DNA from: Wenzhouxiangella sp. XN79A
Lineage (GTDB): Bacteria > Pseudomonadota > Gammaproteobacteria > Xanthomonadales > Wenzhouxiangellaceae
Length of the DNA: 64,000 nucleotides
Direction of reading: 5' to 3'
NCBI RefSeq assembly: GCF_012272825.1
Contig: NZ_JAAWWS010000132.1
Coordinates: 1-64,000, forward strand
Part shown: piece by piece, positions 16,575 through 23,519 of the stretch
How positions within the stretch are numbered: position 1 is the first letter of the stretch
How the letters are laid out: each line of letters begins with the position of its first letter
Made by a program: the position numbers and the translations under genes
Notes under the pieces: generated by a model
What the model saw: the letters and a program-made list of their open reading frames with translations, nothing else
The model's database searches: none
Told to the model about the DNA's origin: nothing

Positions 16575-17749
16575 CGGACCGGCACGTAGCGCGCGATGTC
16601 GCCGTGGCTGAACACCATCTGCCAGAGCTGCAGCCCCCGGGCCCGGAACGCCCCGGCGCAGCTGTAGAGGTAGTACCGCCACATCCGATCGAAGCGTTCG
16701 TCCAGGTCTTCGGCGTCCTTCAGCGCCGGCCACGCCGCCGTGTAGTTCGCCGCCCAGGCCATCAGCGTGCGGTCGTAGTCGGGGCCGAAGTTGTGCCAGT
16801 CCTCCAGCACCAGCCGGCCTTCCTTGGCCGCGGTCAACTGCGCTTCCGAGGGAATCACGCCGCCGGGGAAGATGTACGTCCGGATCCAGCGGTCGGCCGA
16901 GCTGCGGCTGGTATTGCCGCCGATGGTGTGGACCAGCGCCAGGCCCTCGGACGCCAGGCAGGCGCGAACCAACTCGAAGAAGCCGCGGTAGTTCTTCGGC
17001 CCGACGTGCTCCATCAGCCCGACGCTGACGACCCGGTCGTAGGTCGCTCCGTCCTCGGCGGCGTCACGGTAGTCCTGCTGCCGGATCTCCACCGGCAGGC
17101 CCGAGCAGAGATTGCGTCCGTACTCGACCTGGCGTCGGCTGATGTTGTAGCTCACCACCTCGCAGCCGCGATCGGCGGCCAGGAAGCGCGCCAGCTCGCC
17201 GAATCCACCGCCCAGTTCGAGCACCCGCATGCCGGGCTCGAGGTGCAGCTTGTCGGCGACCAGCGCCAGCTTGGCCCGCTGCGCATCGTCGAGGGAGGAC
17301 TTCGCACCGTCGATCCCGTAGTAGGCGCAGGTGTACTGCATGGTCGGGCCGAGCATCGCCTCGTAGAGACGGTTCGACAGGTCGTAGTGCTGCTCGGCGA
17401 CGCGCCGGGAGCGCCGCCGATTCTGCGGATTGGCGAACCGGGCGAGCACGAACTGTGCCCAGAGCGACGGGGTGCGAAGCGCGCGATCGGCGCGGATGCG
17501 CAACAGACGGTCGAAGAACTCGTCGAGCCGCTCGACCTCCCACCATCCGTCCATGTAGGCCTCGCCGGCGCCCAGCGAGCCGTCGGCCATCACCCGGCCG
17601 AACAACCGCTCGTCGTGGAGCCGCAGGTCCCACGGGCGATCGCCGCCGATCCGGATGTCGGCGTCGCCCAGCAACGCTTCGATGGTCCGTCGAGCGGACA
17701 CGGCAATCCTCAAGCTCCCGATGTCGCGGGCCCGACGGTGCCCCGTCAC
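16571..17749 (-). CDS. Cyclopropane-fatty-acid-synthase-like SAM methyltransferase (TmsB/UfaM-like)
   Basis: 392 residues. Mycolic-acid/cyclopropane synthase family: transfers a methyl or methylene from SAM to the double bond of a phospholipid acyl chain at the membrane. Visible motifs: GAGEAYMDGWWEVERLDEFF in the N-terminal domain; EQHYDLSNRLYEAML; MQYTCAYY, where Cys aligns with the catalytic Cys of CFA synthases; VLELGGGFGELARF, the SAM-binding glycine loop (about residue 176); SVGLMEHVGPKNY with the conserved Glu; and WHNFGPDYDRTLMAW near the C-terminus. It overlaps the FAD oxidoreductase start by 4 bp, so the two are very likely made together. Likely product: a methyl-branched, cyclopropane or furan-precursor acyl chain. 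Confidence 0.88.
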   Translation of the reverse strand: MTGHRRARDIGSLRIAVSARRTIEALLGDADIRIGGDRPWDLRLHDERLFGRVMADGSLGAGEAYMDGWWEVERLDEFFDRLLRIRADRALRTPSLWAQFVLARFANPQNRRRSRRVAEQHYDLSNRLYEAMLGPTMQYTCAYYGIDGAKSSLDDAQRAKLALVADKLHLEPGMRVLELGGGFGELARFLAADRGCEVVSYNISRRQVEYGRNLCSGLPVEIRQQDYRDAAEDGATYDRVVSVGLMEHVGPKNYRGFFELVRACLASEGLALVHTIGGNTSRSSADRWIRTYIFPGGVIPSEAQLTAAKEGRLVLEDWHNFGPDYDRTLMAWAANYTAAWPALKDAEDLDERFDRMWRYYLYSCAGAFRARGLQLWQMVFSHGDIARYVPVR

Positions 17750-18000
17750 CGCCGCAGGCCCTTGGCTACAGACCCTAAACGCAGCCCTCGCCGGCCGTCA
17801 AGACAGCCCCGTTGGGCCGGCCGGGCGGTCCGGGCGGATTCGAACAGCCACCACAGCGACCCGAACGGCGACCCGACACCCATTCGTCACCAGCAGCGAG
17901 GGTGTCCGGAACCGGAGAAACAACGGGAGAAACCGCAGCGAGAAACCGGACACCCACTCCAGCGCCTGGTTCGCCTGGGTGACCGGTTTGCTCGGTTTGC

Positions 18001-18123
18001 TTGTTCGAAGGCACCAACGCCACGCCCGGCCATTTCCTGCTCCAGCGCCGCGACGACCTCTGCCGCCGGCGCGGCGGTGGCCAGCTCAGCGCCCGGGACC
18101 GAAGCCCCGGTCGGATCGAGCGC
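18001..18123 (-). pseudogene. Relic of the N-terminus of a TauD-like dioxygenase
   Basis: Read on the minus strand, this gives QALDPTGASVPGAELATAAP then EVVAALEQEMAGRGVGAFEQ. It aligns without gaps to residues of the intact dioxygenase at 14094-15107 (EALDPIGAAVRG..., EVVAALEQEMAARGFLVFKREQ). Neither start nor catalytic core remains and no ORF extends usefully. The rest of 17750-18233 holds no gene I can support. The relic sits directly upstream of the methyltransferase operon whose last gene is the intact paralogue. Confidence 0.7.
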
Positions 18124-18233
18124 CTGGTAGGCCACGCGGAACGTTCGCGGCAGGCACACCGGCGCCCATCAGGTGACCGCGATCGATCCGCAGGTCGGAA
18201 TGGCGCACGCTCCAGGACGCGAGGGGCGTGTCG

Positions 18234-18937
18234 CTACCCTGCCGCGCGGGTCGCGCGCCGACGGACCACAACGGCCGCAACCAGCCCCAGCCCCAACACC
18301 AGCAGGACGAGGGAAACGGGCGACAGCGTCGGCACCGGCACGGACCGCATGCCCTGGCTGACCACCAGATCGTCCGCACTCATCAGTCCGCCGATGAAAA
18401 ACACGACTTCATAGCTGCCCGGAGCGAAGTCGATCGTCGTGGTGTAGGACTGCTGCGCCCAGGTCAGCGCGTCGGGATCGAAACCGTCACGAAACTCCGA
18501 CCAGGCGAGAAAATTGCCGTCGAGGTCGTTGAACTGGACCGCTGTCTGATAGACATTCGTGCCCGGCCGCGGATCCGTGAGTTCGTTGTTCGCCCACCAG
18601 CTCACTTCGAGCGGACCGGACCCGGTCGTGGTGATGATCTGGCTGAGCAAGATATTGCCCCCCCGCCGACGATGATTTCGCCGTCGATCGCCGCGTTTCC
18701 GGGCACCGTTGGATGGCTTTCGTGGACCAGGTAGGTGTTCCCCCCGAGCAGGTCGACCCAGTCATCGGGCACACCGGACGAAAAGCCGCTCGTCGGGGGC
18801 GGCGGGCTGGTCCGGTTCTCGAACGAACCGTTGACGACGAGATTGGCGGATGCCTGGGCGACGGCATGGCCGGCCAGCATGAGGATGAACAGCGCCAGCC
18901 CTGATCGGGCGACGAGGGATGATGCGTGGTGAAGCAT
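18234..18937 (-). pseudogene. Frameshifted secreted protein with IPTL-CTERM-like tail
   Basis: Two frames make one protein. The first starts at ATG 18937 with a signal peptide (SGLALFILMLAGHAVAQA) and continues NLVVNGSFEN, DDWVDLLGGNTYLVHESHP and AIDGEIIVGGG. The second continues NILLSQIITTTG, WWANNELTDP, YQTAVQFNDLDGNFLAW and ends VPVPTLSPVSLVLLVLGLG plus RRR, an IPTL/PEP-CTERM-type sorting tail (short motif, one membrane helix, basic end). The break falls at a run of seven C on the plus strand (18658-18664); one extra base restores a reading frame of about 234 residues. IPTL-CTERM proteins are thought to be handled by a membrane sortase-like system, as PEP-CTERM proteins are by exosortases. 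Either a true mutation, a phase-variable tract or an assembly error. Confidence 0.75.
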
Positions 18938-19087
18938 TGGAGAGCCCCTTGCGTCGAAAATCCCATTGTGGTTCTTGAACTGCATCGCAAATCTAACCGA
19001 ACCGTCGAGATCGGAAACCCGTCGGCCGGTCCGGTCGCCCGATTCGACGTCGATCCGGGCGACCGATCGGGGCCGGGCCTGCCAGAC

Positions 19088-19116
19088 GCCCCGCTGCGCC
19101 GGCGGCGCAGCGGGGC
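19088..19116 (-). terminator. Stem-loop after the TonB-dependent receptor gene
   Basis: Perfect 13-bp GC-rich stem (gccccgctgcgcc with ggcgcagcggggc) and a 3-base loop, 25 bp past the receptor stop. It lacks a good U tract on the minus strand, so it could be a processing or Rho-assisted end rather than a classic intrinsic terminator. Confidence 0.45.
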
Positions 19117-19140
19117 GGTCGATTTCCCGTTCCGGCGCGA

Positions 19141-21936
19141 TCAGAACCGCAGGCGCAGGCCGAACTCCCAGGTCCGGCCGAATTCGTCGAACTGCCGGGC
19201 GAAGCGCTCGTCGCCATAGAACGCGTAGTACGGCTCGTCGGTGATGTTCTGGACGCTCAGCAGGGCCGCGATGTTTTCGGTGATCTGGTACTCGGAGGTG
19301 AAGTCCAGTCGGGTTTCTTCCCGCACGATCTCGTCCTGGCTCGGATCTTCGGGATCGTTGATCGAGTCGAGATACTCGCCGCGATGGTTCAGGGCCAGGC
19401 GCATCGACAGGCCGGCCTTGTCGTAGCCCAGCGCGACATTGGCAATGTGGTCGGACTGGAACGGCAACCGGATCGAGGAATCGCGGCCGGGCAGGTCGGC
19501 CTCGGAGTCGACGTAGGTGTAGTTGGCGATCAGCAGCAGGCCGTCCCACGGCCCGGGCAGGAAACTGAACTCCTGCACGTAGCTCAACTCGATCCCGAAC
19601 AGCTCGGCGTCGCCGCCGTTGATGACCGACTCGACTTCGTCGAAGTCCGCGAAGATGCCCTCGCCCGCCACGTCCGTTCGCACGAAGAAGTCGGTGATGT
19701 CCTTGTAGAACACGCCGATCGACGCCGCGCCGAGGACTTCGCCGGCGTAGTAGCTGAGCTCGAGGTCGAAGTTGTTCGAATAGAACGGGTCGAGGTCCGG
19801 GTTGCCGACTTCGGCGACCCGCTCGCCGCCCTCGATCTCGACGACCTGGCGGGCGCCGGCGTCTTCGAAGCCGGGGCGGGTCATCGTACGGGTGAACGAG
19901 CCGCGCAGCTGCAGGTTGTCGGAGAGGTTGAAGCGCGCCTGCAGGTTCGGGAACAAGTCGGTGTAGTCGTTCTCGCCGGAGAACGGTTCGATGACCGGAT
20001 CACCATCATTGAAGTCCTCGTCGACCACCGCACGGAAGCCGTCCTGCTCGATATCGGTGGTCTCGACGCGCAGGCCGCCGAGCAGGTCCAGCCGGCCCAG
20101 GGTCGCTTCGGCCATGACGTAGGCGGCGTAGATGTCTTCTTCCAGGCTGTAGTCCTCGCCCTCGCTGTCGAGCAGGAAGTCGGCCGGGTCGATACCGAAG
20201 TTCGATCCGTTGGCGGCGAAGAACTCGCGCAGGCGGCGGGTGTCGATCCACGGCCCGAACCGACCCAGCGAGTAATCGCGCTGGCCGGTGCCGGCCAGGT
20301 CGGCCAGCGTGTAGTCGGCGTCGAAGTCGACGAAGTTGCTGTTGTTGGCGTCGTTGGACTTTTCCCGGAAGCGCGCCTTGGCGCCGAACTGGATGCGCCC
20401 CGGGTTGTTGCCCCAGAACAGGTCGCGACCGAGATCGAGCCGCAGCGAGATCTCGTCTTCTTCGACCCGGTCGCTTTCCAGCTCCACCAGGTCCAGCTCG
20501 TAGGCGCTCGGGTCGTCGAGCGCGGCCAGGTCGGTGCCGAACAGGTTCGGGGCCCGGCGGCCTTCGCTGCCGGTGAAGTCGTAGCCGATGTCCAGGCCTT
20601 CGGCGATCAGCGCCGTGCCCAGCGAGAACGGTTCCGAGGTGCTGGCTTCGGCGTAGCCGGCCTGGTACTCCAGCTCCCAGGCATCGAAGATGTTGCTGCC
20701 GCCCGCGCTGATCGCCAGGATCTCGCGGGTGGCGGTGGTTTCCTTGCCGCGTCGCTCGACCTCACCGTCGCTGAACAAGCCCCCGTTCTCGGTAATCTCG
20801 ATCGGCGTGGCGTCTTCGAAGATGTACTCGTGCTCCAGTTCGATTTCGTTGTCGGCGAACTCGCTGTAGAGCGTGCGCAGGTAGTACTCGGAAAACGCCG
20901 TCGGGCGGTAGTCGAAGTTCAGCACCGCACCGGTGCGCTCCCGACTCAGGCGATAGTCGCGCTGCTCGGCGGCCTCGGGCACGCGCAGGATCTGTCCCGA
21001 CGGCGCCTCGAACTCCGGCCAGTCACCGGCCTCGACGTTGTCGACCTCGAAGCGGCGATCGAAATAGGTCAACGAGCCCGACACGGCCAGGTTGTCGACG
21101 CCGTCGCCGACGCTGAACAGACGGGTGCCGGTCACGCCGAGACGCGGGCCGACTTCATCGGCCTTGCCGTTGTAGCTGCCTTCGACATTGAAGCGGATGG
21201 AGTTGCCGAGATCGAAGGCGCTGAGCGTACTGATTTCGATGTTGCCGCCCACGGCGTCGGCATCCTGGTCGGGCGTCAGGGATTTCGAGACCTCGACGCT
21301 TTCGACCAGGTCGGCCGACAGCACGTCGAGGTTGACCGCCCGGCTGTCGTCTTCCGGGCCGGGAATCCGCAGGCCGTTGATCGTGGTGGTATTGAAGTTG
21401 GCATTGGCGCCGCGGATGGTGATGAAGCGCCCTTCGCCCTGGTCGCGCTGCAGCGACAATCCCGACACGCGCTGCAGCGCTTCGGCCACGTTGTTGTCCG
21501 GAAACTGGCCGATCGCATCGGCGGTGATCACGTTGATGTTGTTGACGGCCGAACGCTCGCGCGACAGCGACGCGCTCTGGATTGCCCGCTGCCCGATGAC
21601 CATGACCGGGTCGAGCTCGACGGCCAGCAGCACCGCGACATCGGTGGTTTCTCCCGCCTCGACGGCGACCCGCATCGTCTCGGCCGCGGCGCCGACGTAT
21701 TCGACGCGGAGTTCATAGTCGCCCGCCGGGAGCAACGAGAACCGGAATCGGCCATCGCGGTTGGTCGAGGTCCGCCGGTCGGTGCCGACGATCTCGACCG
21801 TGGCACCCTCGAAGCGGACGCTTTGGTCGGAATTGACCACCGTTCCGGTGAGTGTGCCGGTAGCCGGTTGTGCCTGTACGGCCAGAGGAATCAGGAGCGC
21901 TGCCGTCAGGGCAACAAGTACACGGATCGAATGCAT
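19141..21936 (-). CDS. TonB-dependent outer-membrane receptor, probably phosphate-regulated
   Basis: 931 residues from ATG 21936 (MHSIRVLVALTAALLIPLAVQAQ), giving a clean signal peptide; an ATG 33 bases upstream adds an implausible extension. An N-terminal carboxypeptidase-regulatory-like fold (GTLTGTVVNSD...GRFRFSLLPAGDYELRVEYVG, about residues 27-100) is followed by a TonB-box-like PVMVIGQRA. The plug is about 120-230 (NVITADAIGQFPDNNVAEAL, ITIRGANANFN, GGNIEIST). A 22-strand barrel with many Asp/Glu-rich loops ends in LRLRF with terminal Phe. This layout is the Caulobacter/Xanthomonas TonB receptor class that imports organic nutrients using TonB-ExbBD energy. It diverges from a PhoX phosphatase gene, and a Pho-box-like repeat lies about 60 bp upstream, so import of a phosphorus compound is a reasonable inference. 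Confidence 0.9.
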   Translation of the reverse strand: MHSIRVLVALTAALLIPLAVQAQPATGTLTGTVVNSDQSVRFEGATVEIVGTDRRTSTNRDGRFRFSLLPAGDYELRVEYVGAAAETMRVAVEAGETTDVAVLLAVELDPVMVIGQRAIQSASLSRERSAVNNINVITADAIGQFPDNNVAEALQRVSGLSLQRDQGEGRFITIRGANANFNTTTINGLRIPGPEDDSRAVNLDVLSADLVESVEVSKSLTPDQDADAVGGNIEISTLSAFDLGNSIRFNVEGSYNGKADEVGPRLGVTGTRLFSVGDGVDNLAVSGSLTYFDRRFEVDNVEAGDWPEFEAPSGQILRVPEAAEQRDYRLSRERTGAVLNFDYRPTAFSEYYLRTLYSEFADNEIELEHEYIFEDATPIEITENGGLFSDGEVERRGKETTATREILAISAGGSNIFDAWELEYQAGYAEASTSEPFSLGTALIAEGLDIGYDFTGSEGRRAPNLFGTDLAALDDPSAYELDLVELESDRVEEDEISLRLDLGRDLFWGNNPGRIQFGAKARFREKSNDANNSNFVDFDADYTLADLAGTGQRDYSLGRFGPWIDTRRLREFFAANGSNFGIDPADFLLDSEGEDYSLEEDIYAAYVMAEATLGRLDLLGGLRVETTDIEQDGFRAVVDEDFNDGDPVIEPFSGENDYTDLFPNLQARFNLSDNLQLRGSFTRTMTRPGFEDAGARQVVEIEGGERVAEVGNPDLDPFYSNNFDLELSYYAGEVLGAASIGVFYKDITDFFVRTDVAGEGIFADFDEVESVINGGDAELFGIELSYVQEFSFLPGPWDGLLLIANYTYVDSEADLPGRDSSIRLPFQSDHIANVALGYDKAGLSMRLALNHRGEYLDSINDPEDPSQDEIVREETRLDFTSEYQITENIAALLSVQNITDEPYYAFYGDERFARQFDEFGRTWEFGLRLRF

Positions 21937-21994
21937 GGGTCTGCCTGCAGGAGTCGGGATCGGCTCCACGCTAGGGCGCGCGTGTTTCCTGTCG

Positions 21995-22012
21995 GTGACC
22001 TGACCGTGACGG
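21995..22012 (-). promoter_or_regulatory. Candidate Pho box for the TonB-dependent receptor
   Basis: On the minus strand, GTCAC recurs with an 11-base period (GTCACGGTCAGGTCAC). That is the spacing of the two 7-mers in PhoB sites (consensus CTGTCAT, repeated every 11 bases). It lies 59-76 bp upstream of the receptor start. Conservation to the consensus is only partial. Confidence 0.5.
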
Positions 22013-22039
22013 AAACATTGCAGCGGCCATTCCTGCAGT

Positions 22040-22057
22040 TCGTCATCCGGGTGTCAT
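22040..22057 (+). promoter_or_regulatory. Candidate Pho box for the PhoX/lipoprotein operon
   Basis: On the plus strand, GTCAT recurs with an 11-base period (tcGTCATccgggtGTCAT), matching the PhoB direct-repeat geometry, with a weaker ttcat 10 bases further. It lies about 150 bp upstream of the PhoX start and points the other way from the receptor box. Confidence 0.5.
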
Positions 22058-22204
22058 CCCTTCATCGCACCCTGATCGTGCAATGATTGCCTGCACCGCC
22101 CGATCGCTCTTCGCCGCCCATCGACGTCTGCCGACTCGCGCATCGATGGCGCAGGATCACGGGGATCGAGCCGCCGACACCCTTCATCACCGCATCGAAC
22201 CGTC

Positions 22205-23515
22205 ATGAAACGATTCCGTACCGCGCTCCCCGCCGATCCGCACCGCCGCCGCCTGCTTCGCGACGGCCTGTTCGCCGCCGGCGTGCTCGCCGTCGGCCCC
22301 GGCCTGTGGGGCACCACGACGCAGGGCTCGCCGCGAGCCGCGGTTCCACTGGGCATGAGACCTCGGGTCAGCAACATTCCGAACCTGGCCGGAACACTTC
22401 ACGAAGTGCCGGTCGCGAACGATCCGCAGACCCGGATGCTGGTTCCGCGCGGGTTCACGGTGCGCCAGGTCGCGCGCACCGGCGAACGACCGGTACCGAC
22501 CTCGGACTATGTCTGGCACGCCGACCCGGACGGCGGCGCGACCTTCGCGATGGACGACGGCGGTTGGGTGTACGTGTCCAACGCCGAGGTCAGCGGCTGG
22601 CGCCAGGGCGGCGTGGGCGCGCTTCGGTTCGACGCCGACGGTGAGGTGGTCGACGCCTACCCCATCTGCACCGGCACCACCAACAACTGCGCCGGCGGGC
22701 CGACGCCCTGGGGCACCTGGCTGACCTGCGAAGAGATCGACGAGGGGCTGGTCTACGAATGCGATCCGAGCGGCCAGCAGCTGGCCGTGCCCGCGCCGGC
22801 GCTCGGCGTGTTCAAGCACGAGGCCGCGGCGGTCGACCCGGTCCACCGCCACATCTACCTCACCGAAGACGTTCCCGACGGAAATTTCTACCGCTTCGTG
22901 CCCGATCGCTATCCGGCCGGCGGGCGCGCGGACCTTCGCTCCGGCCGACTGGAAGTGGCGGTGGTGACCGGCGACGATCCGCAGGCCACCCGTCCGGTCG
23001 AGTGGCGCGAAGTTCCGAACCCCACGCCCCGGCTGCATGCCGGCAACGGCATGGGCGTCGATGTGCCGACGCGCCACCAGGTGCCCGAGGCCGAGGCCTT
23101 CGACGGCGGCGAGGGCTGCTGGTGGCATGACGGCATGGTCTACTTCACGACCAAGGGCGACAACCGCGTATGGGCGCTGGACACCCGGCGCAACACGCTC
23201 GACCTGGTCTACGACAAGCACAGCGACCGGGCCTTCAACCCGGGCATCGACGATGTCGACAACCTGACCGTCTCGGCCGGCGGCGACATTCTGGTGGCCG
23301 AGGACGGCAGCGAGATGCGGCTGGTCGTGGTCGGCCCGGATGTCCGGCCGTTCGAGCTGGTCAACGTGATCGGCCAGCGGGAGTCCGAGATCTGCGGACC
23401 GGCCTTCAGCCCCGACGGCGAACGGCTCTACTTCAGCTCGCAGAACGGCTGGGCGGGCGACCACAGCGACGGCCGCATCTACGAGCTCCGCGGCCCGTTC
23501 TTCATCGAGGCCTGA
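22205..23515 (+). CDS. PhoX/DUF839-family phosphatase, Tat-exported
   Basis: 436 residues. The N-terminus HRRRLLRDGLFAAGVLAVG is a twin-arginine-type leader, as expected for PhoX enzymes, which fold in the cytoplasm with iron and calcium. The beta-propeller body carries family landmarks NNCAGGPTPWGTWLTCEE (metal-ligand Cys/Glu region), GVFKHEAAAVDP, TEDVPDGNFYRF, EGCWWHDGMVYFTTKGDNR and EICGPAFSPDGERLYFSSQ. PhoX releases phosphate from phosphomonoesters in the periplasm. The gene diverges from a TonB receptor and is followed 4 bp later by a lipoprotein gene. Substrate range cannot be read from sequence; some DUF839 proteins are unassigned. Confidence 0.85.
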   Translation: MKRFRTALPADPHRRRLLRDGLFAAGVLAVGPGLWGTTTQGSPRAAVPLGMRPRVSNIPNLAGTLHEVPVANDPQTRMLVPRGFTVRQVARTGERPVPTSDYVWHADPDGGATFAMDDGGWVYVSNAEVSGWRQGGVGALRFDADGEVVDAYPICTGTTNNCAGGPTPWGTWLTCEEIDEGLVYECDPSGQQLAVPAPALGVFKHEAAAVDPVHRHIYLTEDVPDGNFYRFVPDRYPAGGRADLRSGRLEVAVVTGDDPQATRPVEWREVPNPTPRLHAGNGMGVDVPTRHQVPEAEAFDGGEGCWWHDGMVYFTTKGDNRVWALDTRRNTLDLVYDKHSDRAFNPGIDDVDNLTVSAGGDILVAEDGSEMRLVVVGPDVRPFELVNVIGQRESEICGPAFSPDGERLYFSSQNGWAGDHSDGRIYELRGPFFIEA

Positions 23516-23519
23516 CTCC

